DNA of 55,784 bases from Burkholderiaceae bacterium (GTDB lineage: Bacteria; Pseudomonadota; Gammaproteobacteria; Burkholderiales; Burkholderiaceae_C): positions 1 through 55,784 of the forward strand of contig JAIRVR010000010.1 in the NCBI GenBank assembly GCA_031253795.1. The letters are read 5' to 3'. Positions 25,734 to 34,460 of the stretch are shown here, in pieces (positions within the stretch are counted from its first letter, which is position 1; the number at the start of each line of letters is the position of its first letter). The notes beneath the pieces were generated by a model. It had not been told where the DNA came from. It did not search any database and saw only the letters and a program-made list of their open reading frames with translations. A program made the position numbers and the translations under genes.

Positions 25734-26217
25734 ATCCGGTCCTCCGGTGGAGTCATACGTGCAGTTCGAGCCCGAGTTCGTGGCCGGGCTGCGCGAGGTG
25801 TTCGAGCGCCAGGTGGCCTTCAACCAGTTGCTCGGCCTGCGCATCACCGAGGTGCGGCCCGAGCGTGTGGAAGGACGCATCGCCATGCGGCCCGAACTCA
25901 TAGGCCATGCCGCCTATCAGCGCATCCACGGGGGCGTGATCAGCGCCGGCCTGGACTCCATGGGGGGCCTGGCCGTGATGGCCGCCATCGGCGCCAGGCA
26001 TATGGACGATGCGCCCCTGCAGCGCCTGCACCGGTTCTCGCGCCTGGGCACCATCGACCTGCGCGTGGACTATTTGCGGCCTGGCATAGGCAGTGAATTC
26101 ATCCTTCGCGCCGAAGTGCTGCGCCTGGGGTCGCGCGTGGCCAATACGCGCATGGAATTCCTCGCGGCCGACGGCGGCCTGCTGTCCACGGGGACGGCCG
26201 CGTATATCGTTTCCTGA
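25726..26217 (+). CDS. PaaI-family hotdog thioesterase
   Basis: A 163-residue single-hotdog thioesterase. The family signature is RIHGGVISAGLDSMGGLAVMAA, with the catalytic region GGVISAGLDS, and VDYLRPG plus AEVLRLGSRVANTRMEF as the next strands. It begins inside the second copy of the 33-bp repeat; the ATG at 25726 is the natural start since the first copy carries the same ATG out of frame with it. It could hydrolyse CoA esters leaking from the pathway encoded upstream. Confidence 0.85.
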   Translation: MLKSGPPVESYVQFEPEFVAGLREVFERQVAFNQLLGLRITEVRPERVEGRIAMRPELIGHAAYQRIHGGVISAGLDSMGGLAVMAAIGARHMDDAPLQRLHRFSRLGTIDLRVDYLRPGIGSEFILRAEVLRLGSRVANTRMEFLAADGGLLSTGTAAYIVS

Positions 26218-26222
26218 TCCGT

Positions 26223-26242
26223 GGTGGCCCGGCCGGGCCACC
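26223..26242. terminator. 20-bp perfect GC palindrome between convergent genes
   Basis: GGTGGCCCGGCCGGGCCACC is self-complementary along its whole length and sits between the PaaI and MATE stops. No T run follows on either strand, so it is a probable rather than certain bidirectional terminator. Confidence 0.55.
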
Positions 26243-26250
26243 CGTTCCGG

Positions 26251-27681
26251 TCACCAGCGTGCGCGCCACACGGCCCCGGCCGTGGCCGCGCCATAGGCAG
26301 CCATGGCCACGGCCACCAGGATGAACAGCGACTGGGCCGAACCCTGGCCGCTGCCCATCAACCAGGCGCCGCCGCCCACCACGATCAGCAGGCGCAGCGT
26401 GCCGGCCAGTACCGGTGCCCAGACGCGGCCCGCGCCCAGCGAGGCAAAGTACAGCACCAGTCCCAGTCCGAACAGGCCGAAGGCCGGGCCCACCGTGCGC
26501 AGATAGAGGTCGGCATAGGCGAGCACGGCCGGATCGCCGGTGAACAGGCCCGACCACAGCCGGGGCCAGACGATGACCAGCAAGCCCAGCACACCCAGCA
26601 GGGCGGCCGCGATGGCACCGCCGGACCAGGCCACGCGGCGCGCGCGCTCGACCAGGCCGGCGCCCATGGCCATGCCCACCATGGGGACAGCTGCCATGCC
26701 CACGCCGAAGGCCATGGGAATCAACAGGAACTCCAGCCGCTGGCCAATGCCGTAGCCCGCCAGGGCCTGGGGACCCAGTCGGGCCACCATGCCGGTCAGC
26801 AGCAGGGCGGCCAGGGCCGTCTGCACGGGCGACAGGCAGGCCAGGGCGCCCACGCGCAGGATGTCGCGGAACATGGGCCAGGAAAGCCGGGGCTGGCGCC
26901 AGGCCAGGTGCAGCCGCTGCTGGCCCCATTGCAGGTAGGCCAGAAAGGCGGCCACGGCCAGGGCCATGGCCACGATATTGCCGACGGCCACGCCTGGCAT
27001 GCCCCAGCGCGGCAGGGGACCCAGGCCCAGCCCCAGGGCGCCGCCGACCACGATCTGCACCAGTGCGGCGGCGAACACCACGGCCGAGGGCAGGCGCATA
27101 TTGCCCGTGCCGCGCACCACCGAGGCCAGGGTGTTGCACAGCCAGACGAGGATGGCGCCGCTGAACAGCACGGCACCAAAGCCCGTCGCGGCCTGCAGCA
27201 CCTCGCCGCGTCCGCCCAGCCACTGGTAGAAAGTGGCGCCGCACAGCACGAAGAGCAGCGAATACACCAGGCCCGCGAGGGCACCGATGACCAGGGCATG
27301 CAGGGCCAGGGCCGAGGCACGCTCGCCGTCACCCGCACCCAGGGCCCGGCTGATGGCCGAGGCCACGCCACTGCCCATGGCGCCGTTGCTCATCATCTGG
27401 GTGAGCATGGCCAGCGGGAAGACCAGGGCCATGGCGGCCAGGGCCACCGTGCCCAGCCGTCCCACGTAATAGGTTTCTGCCACGGCCACCAGGACCGACA
27501 TGCTCAGCGCCACCATATTGGGCACGGCCAGGCGCAGCAAGGTGGGCACGATGGGCCCGCGCAGCAGCGGGTGGGGCAGGGCGCCGGGGGGCGAGCCGGC
27601 GGCCGGTGATCCGGCGGCAGGCGTTCCTGCGGCAGGCGCTCCTGCGGCTGCCGGGGTCGCAGCGGGCAGGGTGGCGCTCAT
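26251..27681 (-). CDS. MATE family efflux transporter
   Basis: A 476-residue membrane protein with about twelve transmembrane segments, preceded by an Ala/Pro/Gly-rich N-terminal tail of about 35 residues with APAAGTPAAGSPAAG repeats. MATE pumps export cationic drugs using Na+ or H+ gradients. Typical features are VPNMVALSMSVLVAVAETYYVGRLGT (first helix) and IGQRLEFLLIPMAFGVGMAAVPMVG (helix 7-8 symmetry copy). The start at 27681 overlaps the stop of the MarR gene by four bases (ATGA), so the two are one operon and the longer frame upstream is a shadow. Confidence 0.9.
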   Translation of the reverse strand: MSATLPAATPAAAGAPAAGTPAAGSPAAGSPPGALPHPLLRGPIVPTLLRLAVPNMVALSMSVLVAVAETYYVGRLGTVALAAMALVFPLAMLTQMMSNGAMGSGVASAISRALGAGDGERASALALHALVIGALAGLVYSLLFVLCGATFYQWLGGRGEVLQAATGFGAVLFSGAILVWLCNTLASVVRGTGNMRLPSAVVFAAALVQIVVGGALGLGLGPLPRWGMPGVAVGNIVAMALAVAAFLAYLQWGQQRLHLAWRQPRLSWPMFRDILRVGALACLSPVQTALAALLLTGMVARLGPQALAGYGIGQRLEFLLIPMAFGVGMAAVPMVGMAMGAGLVERARRVAWSGGAIAAALLGVLGLLVIVWPRLWSGLFTGDPAVLAYADLYLRTVGPAFGLFGLGLVLYFASLGAGRVWAPVLAGTLRLLIVVGGGAWLMGSGQGSAQSLFILVAVAMAAYGAATAGAVWRARW

Positions 27682-28151
27682 GCTGCGTCCTCCGCCAGGG
27701 CCGGCGCCTGGGCCTCCAGTACCGGCAGCATGTCCAGCACCAGGCTCTCCAGCGCGGCGATCTGCTGCAGGCCGCACAGCTCGCGCACCCGCTGCTGGGC
27801 CAGGCGCCACAGGGCTGCGGCTTCGCGGATCTTGGCCTGCCCCTGGGCCGTGACGACCACGCAGCGGCTGCGCGCATCGGTGCCCGGGACCAGCTCGATG
27901 CAGCCGGCCTGCTGCAGCGTGCGCAGGTTGCGTGTCAGCGTGGTGCGGTCGGTGTGCAGTTGTTCGGCCAGGGCCGATACCGTGGGCGGCGCCTGGTGCG
28001 CGCGCCGTGCCTGGACCAGCAGGCTGAACTGGGTACCGCGCAGGCCGCTGGGCGCCAGGGTGTCGTCATAGAGCTGGGAGATCTTGCGCGACAGGCTGCG
28101 CACCATGAAGCAGGTGCAGACAGGATCGGGCGCGCGCGGTGCGAAGGACAT
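27678..28151 (-). CDS. MarR-family regulator
   Basis: A 157-residue regulator with winged helix (VSALAEQLHTDRTTLTRNLRTLQQAGCIEL, then DARSRCVVVTAQG wing). CTCFMVRSLSRKISQLYDD is the N-terminal dimer helix and its cysteine could sense oxidants, though that is speculation. ATG 28151 is chosen; in-frame ATGs at 28181 and 28205 would lengthen it by 10 or 18 residues. It is the first gene of an operon with the MATE pump, which it presumably represses. Confidence 0.88.
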   Translation of the reverse strand: MSFAPRAPDPVCTCFMVRSLSRKISQLYDDTLAPSGLRGTQFSLLVQARRAHQAPPTVSALAEQLHTDRTTLTRNLRTLQQAGCIELVPGTDARSRCVVVTAQGQAKIREAAALWRLAQQRVRELCGLQQIAALESLVLDMLPVLEAQAPALAEDAA

Positions 28152-28189
28152 GGTCGGGTGGTCCGGTGAGTGCGGAGACATAAGTGTAG

Positions 28190-28205
28190 ATGCACCTATT
28201 TGCAT
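28190..28205. promoter_or_regulatory. Possible MarR operator
   Basis: ATGCA-CCTATT-TGCAT is an inverted repeat just upstream of the MarR start; arms of five bases are short, so this is tentative. Confidence 0.3.
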
Positions 28206-28364
28206 GCCCTGTCCTGTGCGTGACGGCCGACCCGTGGTGTGTGATCCCGCAAGGCTTGCAAGCACATGAAACGAGAGAACCATCTCGTTACCGTTCTTGC
28301 GAGATGCCGTCAATTGTTGCGAGTTGGCCTGCGTAGCATCGGATTTTTCCGAAGGAGACCTCCC

Positions 28365-29015
28365 ATGGCTGTGCAGAACCCGTTCTTTGGCAAACGCGAC
28401 AACGACGCTTTCACCTCCCGCAACACCCTGGGCAGCGGCCTGGGTTCGTCCAGCGCGGGCGCCGGCTCCGTGGGTACGACACCTTCCGGTGCCGCCAGCC
28501 CGGTCACGCAGCGCCAGACGACGGCGGTACCCACCGACGAGGCCTCGGGCGGCAGCAAGCTCACCGTGGGGCCCAACATCAAGCTCAAGGGCGTGGAGAT
28601 CACCGATTGCGACACCCTGGTGGTGGAGGGTACGGTGGAGGCCACCATGGACTCGCGCGTGATCCAGATCGCCGAACAGGGTGCCTTCCATGGCACGGCC
28701 GAGATCGACATCGCCGAAATCCATGGCGTCTTCGATGGCACGCTGACCGTGCGCGAGAAGCTGGTCATCTATGGCACGGGCAAGGTCAGCGGCAAGATCC
28801 GCTACGGCAAAGTGGTGATCGAAGAGGGTGGCGAACTCACAGGCCAGATCGAGGCCGGCCCTTCGCCGCGCTCTTCCTCGGGTTCGGCCGCCCGGTCCGC
28901 GCCTGCGGCAGCTGCTTCCTCGTCCAGCGATAGCGCTGCAGCCAGCTCCGCTGCCCTGGCCTCGGCCTCTGCGGCAGCTGCCCTGCAGCCGCGCGCAACG
29001 CCTTCGCTGGCCTGA
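28365..29015 (+). CDS. Bactofilin
   Basis: A 216-residue polymer-forming cytoskeletal protein. GAAGGAGA lies just before the ATG. Residues 1-65 are a flexible Ser/Gly/Thr-rich tail, residues about 66-165 the right-handed beta-helix (TVGPNIKLKGVEITDCDTLVVEGTVEATM, IHGVFDGTLTVREKLVIYGTGKVSGKIRYGKVVIEEGGEL) and the rest an Ala/Ser-rich low-complexity tail. Bactofilins assemble into filaments at membranes and help set cell shape or localise other proteins. It stands alone between unrelated genes. Confidence 0.92.
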   Translation: MAVQNPFFGKRDNDAFTSRNTLGSGLGSSSAGAGSVGTTPSGAASPVTQRQTTAVPTDEASGGSKLTVGPNIKLKGVEITDCDTLVVEGTVEATMDSRVIQIAEQGAFHGTAEIDIAEIHGVFDGTLTVREKLVIYGTGKVSGKIRYGKVVIEEGGELTGQIEAGPSPRSSSGSAARSAPAAAASSSSDSAAASSAALASASAAAALQPRATPSLA

Positions 29016-29028
29016 GCCGGGTTCCACA

Positions 29029-29069
29029 CCCATGAAAAAAGCGACCGCCAAGGTCGCTTTTTTCATGGG
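29029..29069. terminator. Bidirectional terminator with 18-bp perfect arms
   Basis: CCCATGAAAAAAGCGACC and GGTCGCTTTTTTCATGGG pair perfectly around a five-base loop. It has A-tract and T-tract on opposite sides, so it can end transcription from the bactofilin gene (+) and from the opposing thioesterase gene (-). Confidence 0.92.
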
Positions 29070-29084
29070 CATCCGCAGCCGGCT

Positions 29085-29561
29085 TCAGCCGGCCTGCTGC
29101 TGCTTGCGTTCGGCGTTGCGCTCGGCCGCGGCGCGCCAGGCACGTGTCTGGTCGTTGTCGGGCAGGTTCTGGGGCTTGCCCTGGGCATCGATGGCCACAT
29201 AGGTCAGCAGGGCTTCGGTCACCTTGACGAAACGGCCCTGGTCGGCGAAACGCTCGGCATAGACTTCGACGTCCACGGTCACCGAGGTGCGACCCACGCG
29301 CTGCACGCTGGAGTAGAACGACAGGATGTCGCCCACGCGCACAGGCTGCTTGAAGATGAACTCGTTGACGGCCACGGTGACCATGCGGCTCTGGCCCAGG
29401 CGCGAGGGCAGGACCGAACCGGCCAGGTCGACCTGGGCCATCACCCAGCCACCGAAGATGTCGCCATTGGCATTGACATCGGCGGGCATGGGAATGACCT
29501 TGAGAACCAGCTCCTTGTCTGCGGGCAGGGGATGGGGTGGGAGCTCTGGACGGGGAGGCAT
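29085..29561 (-). CDS. YciA-type acyl-CoA thioesterase
   Basis: A 158-residue hotdog thioesterase. The signature is ADVNANGDIFGGWVMAQVDLAG (catalytic Asp in GDIFGG), followed by VTVAVNEFIFKQPVRVGD and SVTVDVEVYAE. YciA enzymes hydrolyse a wide range of CoA esters and form hexamers. ATG 29561 is used; a GTG two codons earlier is an alternative. It diverges from the ABC exporter at 29603. Confidence 0.9.
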   Translation of the reverse strand: MPPRPELPPHPLPADKELVLKVIPMPADVNANGDIFGGWVMAQVDLAGSVLPSRLGQSRMVTVAVNEFIFKQPVRVGDILSFYSSVQRVGRTSVTVDVEVYAERFADQGRFVKVTEALLTYVAIDAQGKPQNLPDNDQTRAWRAAAERNAERKQQQAG

Positions 29562-29602
29562 GGGCACAATGGAATCAATATAACAACCGAGAATTTTCTT
29601 CC

Positions 29603-31444
29603 ATGCGACGCGAAAGCGCTTCTTCTAAGGATTTACCCTTAGTCTCAACCCCGTCTCCCCACCAGGACTGGAGCGCGCTGCAGCGGCTCCTGCCCTATCT
29701 CTGGCAGTACAAATGGCGCGTGCTCGCGGCCCTGGGCTTCATGGTCGGTGCCAAGCTGGCCAATGTGGGCGTGCCCGTGCTGCTCAAGCACCTGGTGGAC
29801 GCACTGGACCTGAAGCCGGGCGATCCGCGTGCCGTGCTGGCGGTACCCGTGGCCCTGCTGCTGGGTTACGGGATGCTGCGCTTTTGCAGTGCACTGTTCA
29901 CCGAGCTGCGCGACCTGGTCTTCGCCAAGGCCACGCAGGGCGCAGCGCGCGCCATTGCGCTGTCCACCTTCGAGCACCTGCACGCACTGAGCCTGCGCTT
30001 TCACCTGGAGCGCCAGACCGGTGGCATGACGCGCGACATCGAGCGCGGTGTGCGCAGTACCGAGTCGCTGATTTCGTATTCGCTCTACAGCATCCTGCCC
30101 ACCCTGATCGAGATGGGCCTGGTGCTGGGCATCCTGGCGCTGCGCTTCGATGTCTGGTTCGCCGCCATCACCCTGGTGGCCCTGGTCTGCTACATCGGCT
30201 TCACGGTCACCGTCACCGAATGGCGCACGCGCTTTCGGCGCGAGGCCAATGCCCAGGAGTCCGCGGCCCACAGCAAGGCCATCGACTCGCTGCTGAACTA
30301 CGAAACCGTCAAGTATTTCAACAACGAGGCCTTCGAGGCACGGCGCTACGACGAGAACCTGGAACAGCTGCGGCGCGTGCGCCTCAAGAGCCAGACCACG
30401 CTGAGCATGCTCAACTGCGGCCAGCAGCTGATCATCGGCGCGGCCCTGGTCGCCATCCTCTGGCGCGCCACCCAGGGCGTGGTCGATGGCCGGCTGTCGC
30501 TGGGGGATCTGGTCATGGTCAATGCCTTCATGATCCAGCTCTATATCCCGCTGGGATTCCTGGGCGTGATCTACCGTGAAATCAAGCAGAGCCTGGCCGA
30601 TCTGGAGCGGATGTTCGTGCTCATGGACAAGGAGCGCGAAGTGGCGGACGAACCCGGCGCCCGGCCGCTGGCGCTGCAGGGCCGGCCGCCCGAGGTGGCT
30701 TTCGAGCATGTGGACTTTGCCTACGACCCTGCGCGGCCCATCCTGAAGGACGTGAGCTTCACCATTCCCGCGGGCAGGACGGTGGCCGTGGTCGGCCCTT
30801 CGGGATCGGGCAAGAGCACGCTGGCGCGGCTGCTGTTCCGCTTCTACGACGTACAGGGCGGCCGGGTCTGCATAGGCGGCCAGGATGTGCGCGGCCTGAC
30901 CCAGGACAGTGTGCGCCGTGCCGTGGGCATCGTGCCCCAGGACACGGTGCTGTTCAACGACACGGTGGAATACAACATTGCCTATGGCCGTGCCGGCGCC
31001 GGCCATGAGGAGGTGGTGGCTGCCGCGCAGGCGGCGCGCATCCATGACTTCATCGCCCACACGCCCCAGGGCTATGCCACGCGCGTGGGCGAGCGCGGAC
31101 TCAAACTGTCGGGCGGTGAAAAGCAGCGTGTGGCCATTGCGCGTACCCTGCTCAAGAATCCGCCCATCCTCATCTTCGATGAGGCCACCTCGGCACTGGA
31201 CTCGGCCAACGAGCGCGCCATCCAGGCGCAGCTGCAAAGCGCGGCCCAGAACAAGACGGCCCTGGTCATTGCCCACCGTCTGTCCACCGTGGTCGATGCC
31301 CATGAAATCCTGGTCATGGACGCCGGGCGCATCGTCGAGCGGGGCCGCCATGCCCAGCTGCTGGCGGCCGGAGGGCGCTATGCCGATATGTGGGCCCTGC
31401 AGCAAAGCGGCGAGGCCGGCACGCCATCCGACGCAGCACCCTAG
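29603..31444 (+). CDS. Atm1/ABCB7-type ABC exporter
   Basis: A 613-residue half transporter with six transmembrane segments (about 40-330) fused to an ATPase. NYETVKYFNNEAFEARRYD is the diagnostic Atm1-family stretch. The ATPase shows Walker [11 protein letters not shown]-loop VPQDTVLFNDT, signature LSGGEKQR, Walker B ILIFDEATSALD and H-loop AHRL. Bacterial members of the family export glutathione-linked compounds or heavy metals and form homodimers. ATG 29603 is chosen; the extra upstream frame has no ribosome site. Confidence 0.92.
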   Translation: MRRESASSKDLPLVSTPSPHQDWSALQRLLPYLWQYKWRVLAALGFMVGAKLANVGVPVLLKHLVDALDLKPGDPRAVLAVPVALLLGYGMLRFCSALFTELRDLVFAKATQGAARAIALSTFEHLHALSLRFHLERQTGGMTRDIERGVRSTESLISYSLYSILPTLIEMGLVLGILALRFDVWFAAITLVALVCYIGFTVTVTEWRTRFRREANAQESAAHSKAIDSLLNYETVKYFNNEAFEARRYDENLEQLRRVRLKSQTTLSMLNCGQQLIIGAALVAILWRATQGVVDGRLSLGDLVMVNAFMIQLYIPLGFLGVIYREIKQSLADLERMFVLMDKEREVADEPGARPLALQGRPPEVAFEHVDFAYDPARPILKDVSFTIPAGRTVAVVGPSGSGKSTLARLLFRFYDVQGGRVCIGGQDVRGLTQDSVRRAVGIVPQDTVLFNDTVEYNIAYGRAGAGHEEVVAAAQAARIHDFIAHTPQGYATRVGERGLKLSGGEKQRVAIARTLLKNPPILIFDEATSALDSANERAIQAQLQSAAQNKTALVIAHRLSTVVDAHEILVMDAGRIVERGRHAQLLAAGGRYADMWALQQSGEAGTPSDAAP

Positions 31445-31446
31445 GT

Positions 31447-31480
31447 TGAGGAGGCCGGCACCCTGGTGGCGGCCTCCTCA
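31447..31480. terminator. Hairpin between convergent genes
   Basis: TGAGGAGGCCG and CGGCCTCCTCA form an 11-bp stem between the ABC exporter and the S9 peptidase stops. No T run follows, so termination is probable only. Confidence 0.55.
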
Positions 31481-31485
31481 CGGGC

Positions 31486-33414
31486 TCAGGGCTTGAGGTG
31501 GCGGACCAGGAACTGCTCCATGGCCTCGTAGAACTCGAACTTGTTCTCGTCGTTGTGGAAGCCGTGGCCTTCGTTGTCCTTGACCATGTACTCCACGTCC
31601 ACACCGCGCTCGCGCAGTGCCTTGACGACCTGGTCGCTCTCGTCCTTGGCCACGCGCGGGTCCTGCGCGCCCTGGGCGATGAACAGCGGGGTCCTGATCT
31701 GGTCGGCATGCAGGGCCGGCGAGGTGGCGGCCAGGCGCTCGCGGTCGCGCTGCGGGTCGCCGACCATGTCGTACATCTTGTCCAGCATCGGCTTCCAGTA
31801 GGGCGGAATCGACTGCATGAAGGTGAACAGGTTGGACACGCCCACATAGTCCACGGCGGCGGCATACAGGTCGGGCGTGAAGGCCACGCCTGCCAGCGTG
31901 GCATAGCCGCCGTAGCTGGCGCCGTAGATGCCGATGCGGCCCGGGTCGGCAATGCCCTGCGCGATCAGCCAGTTCACGCCGTCCGTGATGTCGTCCTGCA
32001 TCTTCAGGCCCCACTGGCCAAAGCCCGCCTCCCAGAACTGGCGGCCATAGCCCGTGGAGCCACGGAAGTTCATCTGCAGCACGCAAAAGCCGCGGTTGGC
32101 CAGGAACTGGGCTTCGGCGTTGTAGCCCCAGCCGTCGCGCGCCCAGGGGCCGCCATGCGGGTTGATGATGCAGGGCAGCTGGCGGGCTTCGCGTCCTGCC
32201 GGCAGGGTCAGGTAGCCGTGGATGGTCAGGCCGTCGCGGCTGGTGTATTGGATGGGCCTCACCTCCGACATGCCGGCTTCGGGAAGGGCGGGGTTGATTT
32301 CCGCCAGCAGGGTCAGCGTGTCGCTGGGCACGTCGTAGAGGTAGCGCGCACCTGGCGTGCGGTCGTTGTAGGCGGCGACGATGAAGCGGTCTTCGTCGCG
32401 GTTGCTGCCCTGCAGGGCGAAATCGTAGCCCTGCAGCCGGGCCGACAGTGTCTTGAACAGGGCCTCGGTCTGGGCGTCGAAGAACCGGTAGCGGGGCTTG
32501 TCGGTCTGGTAGGCGGCCAGGGTCAGCACGCGGCGCTTGCGTGAGTAGCCGGCAGCGTCCAGGTCCACGGTCTCCGGGACGAAGATCAGCTCTTCCTCGT
32601 CGGGCGAGGCCGGATCGATGAGGACCAGGGCCAGCTTGTCGCGTCCGCGGTTGGACAGCGCGTAGAGCTTGCGGTTGTCGAAGCTGAAGAGGGCGGGGCT
32701 GACGCTGGTGCGGTAATCGGTGGTGATCAGGGGGCGGAATTCCGAGACCTCGTCATCGCGGTACAACAGGCTGGTGTTCAGGCCGTCGCTGGTGATGGCG
32801 GCGCGCAGCCGGCCCTGGTGGTCGGTCTGCCAGCCCACGACATTGCCGGGATTGCGGGCCACCAGCTCGGAGGCACCCGTGTGCACGTTGACGCGGTAGA
32901 CATCGAAGACCTGGGCATCGCGCTGGTTGTGGCTGACCAGCACATGGTCGGCATCGTCCTGCAGGTCGTCGATGATGCCTGCGCGCACCTTGTCGAAGGG
33001 TGTCAGGTCCTTGGCCTCGCCGGTTCTGGCGTTGACGGCCAGCACGTGGAAATTCTCGTCGCCGCCGAAGTCCTTCTGGTAGAGCACCACCTCGGAGCCC
33101 TTCCAGAAGAAGTTGCTGATGTCGCGCGCTGTCTCGCGGGTCAGCTGGCGTGGCGCGCCCACGGGCTGGCTGCCTTCCAGGGCCTGGACGTGGATGTTCA
33201 TGCGCGGCGGCTGGCCGTCCACGCTGACGGGCTGCATGAAGCCCAGGGTGTTGCCATCGTCGGACAGGCGGAAGAAACCGCGCTCCGGATTGCGGAAGAA
33301 ATCCTTGAGGGGATAGGTTGGCGGCGTCTGCCGTGCAGCATCCAGGCTGACGGCGATCAGGCCAAGGGCAGACAGGGAAGACTTCAGGAACTGGGACAAG
33401 AGGGACCTCCGCAA
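31486..33414 (-). CDS. S9 family prolyl oligopeptidase-like peptidase
   Basis: A 642-residue serine peptidase. A signal-like N-terminus (LLSQFLKSSLSALGLIAVSLDA) suggests export to the periplasm. Residues about 40-400 form a beta-propeller; the rest is an alpha/beta hydrolase domain with HGGPW oxyanion motif, nucleophile Ser500 in GIYGASYGGYA, Asp in QGAQDPRV and His in NEGHGF. Such enzymes cleave short peptides. The gene diverges from a GntR regulator whose palindromes lie between them; whether it is regulated by that protein is open. Confidence 0.9.
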   Translation of the reverse strand: MRRSLLSQFLKSSLSALGLIAVSLDAARQTPPTYPLKDFFRNPERGFFRLSDDGNTLGFMQPVSVDGQPPRMNIHVQALEGSQPVGAPRQLTRETARDISNFFWKGSEVVLYQKDFGGDENFHVLAVNARTGEAKDLTPFDKVRAGIIDDLQDDADHVLVSHNQRDAQVFDVYRVNVHTGASELVARNPGNVVGWQTDHQGRLRAAITSDGLNTSLLYRDDEVSEFRPLITTDYRTSVSPALFSFDNRKLYALSNRGRDKLALVLIDPASPDEEELIFVPETVDLDAAGYSRKRRVLTLAAYQTDKPRYRFFDAQTEALFKTLSARLQGYDFALQGSNRDEDRFIVAAYNDRTPGARYLYDVPSDTLTLLAEINPALPEAGMSEVRPIQYTSRDGLTIHGYLTLPAGREARQLPCIINPHGGPWARDGWGYNAEAQFLANRGFCVLQMNFRGSTGYGRQFWEAGFGQWGLKMQDDITDGVNWLIAQGIADPGRIGIYGASYGGYATLAGVAFTPDLYAAAVDYVGVSNLFTFMQSIPPYWKPMLDKMYDMVGDPQRDRERLAATSPALHADQIRTPLFIAQGAQDPRVAKDESDQVVKALRERGVDVEYMVKDNEGHGFHNDENKFEFYEAMEQFLVRHLKP

Positions 33415-33525
33415 TGGCTTTCGGATTCAGGCCGGCCGCAGCCGGGCGCCGCCGCGGCGGCATGCCGGGCCATGATGCCATGCCGGGCGCCTGGTCCACC
33501 TCGGTAAACGGCAGTACATGGATTG

Positions 33526-33598
33526 AATGTATACATTGATTTGGGTATACCCGGTGATTGGCGGTGATGGAAGCGATTTATGCTCTTGTTTGTATACA
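33526..33598. promoter_or_regulatory. Three GTATAC-centred palindromes, likely GntR operators
   Basis: AATGTATACATT (33526-33537, perfect), GGGTATACCC (33543-33552) and TGTATACA (33591-33598) share the GTATAC core, with centres 16 and 47 bp apart. They lie between two divergent genes, 40-110 bp before the GntR start. FCD-type GntR proteins bind such short palindromes. Confidence 0.65.
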
Positions 33599-33637
33599 TT
33601 TAATAGAAACCGCTGGATATCCGTCCGGTCTTTCCCC

Positions 33638-34399
33638 ATGAGCCCAGCCCTTGTTTCCAACCCGGCCGATGAAGGCCACTCCCAGGTCGTCAAGGCCCAG
33701 TTGCAGCTGCGCGAGATGATTCTGGCGGGCGAGTTGCCGGCCGGCGAGCGCATCGCGGAACTCAGCGTCGTCGAGCGCCTGGGGATCTCGCGCACGCCGG
33801 TGCGCGCCGCGCTGATGCGGCTGGAACAGGAGGGTCTGCTGGAATCCATGGCCGGTGGCCGGGGCTACCGCGTGCGCCTGTTCTCGGAGGCCGATGTGGC
33901 CGACGCCATCGAACTGCGCGGAACCCTCGAAGGCCTGGCCGCACGCTGGGCGGCCGAACGCGGCGTGGCCGAGGATCTGCTGGCGCGGGCGGGTCGCTGC
34001 CTCGATGCCATCGACCGCGTTCTCGACGGCGACGATTGGGGCGATCAGGCCTTCTCGCGCTATGTGGCGCTGAACTCCGAGTTCCACGAGCTGCTGCACG
34101 GCATGTGCGGCAGCGGCGTCCTGCGGCGTGAACTCGACCGCGTGCTGCGCATGCCCTTTGCCTCTCCGTCGGGTTTCGTGCTGGCCAGGGCCGAGGCACC
34201 GCGTGCGCGCCACAGCCTGCTGATCGCCCAGGACCAGCACCGGCAGGTGCTGGAGTCCATTGCCCGGCGCGAGGGCGCGCGCGCCGAGGCGCTGATGAAG
34301 GAGCACTCGCACATTGCACGGCGCAATCTGCGCGAGACCATGCGCACGCCCGGCGCCCATGCCGTGCCCGGTGCGCAGCTGATACGCGCGGGCGGCTGA
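33638..34399 (+). CDS. GntR/FCD-family regulator (VanR-like)
   Basis: A 253-residue regulator with GntR helix-turn-helix (LREMILAGELPAGERIAELSVVERLGISRTPVRAAL) and a C-terminal all-helical FCD ligand domain (DAIELRGTLEGLAARWAAER; LNSEFHELLHGMCG; DQHRQVLESIARREGARAEALMKEH). The FCD metal ligands, including the HxxLL-like SEFHELLHG and the EHSHIARR His pair, look present. It sits 61 bp before a vanillate-type oxygenase gene, so it probably controls this aromatic catabolic cluster, as VanR does elsewhere. ATG 33638 is preferred to the longer frame because the palindromes would otherwise fall inside the gene. Confidence 0.85.
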   Translation: MSPALVSNPADEGHSQVVKAQLQLREMILAGELPAGERIAELSVVERLGISRTPVRAALMRLEQEGLLESMAGGRGYRVRLFSEADVADAIELRGTLEGLAARWAAERGVAEDLLARAGRCLDAIDRVLDGDDWGDQAFSRYVALNSEFHELLHGMCGSGVLRRELDRVLRMPFASPSGFVLARAEAPRARHSLLIAQDQHRQVLESIARREGARAEALMKEHSHIARRNLRETMRTPGAHAVPGAQLIRAGG

Positions 34400-34460
34400 G
34401 CCGGCCCCGCGCACCGCGGCGCCAAGATCGCGGACAGATACCACCAAGGAGACTTTCCCC

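Noticed and set aside
26221..27609. 462-codon plus-strand frame rich in His, Gln and Gly across the MATE gene
   Set aside because: It is antisense to a membrane protein gene with good motifs, and its composition is typical of reversed hydrophobic codons.
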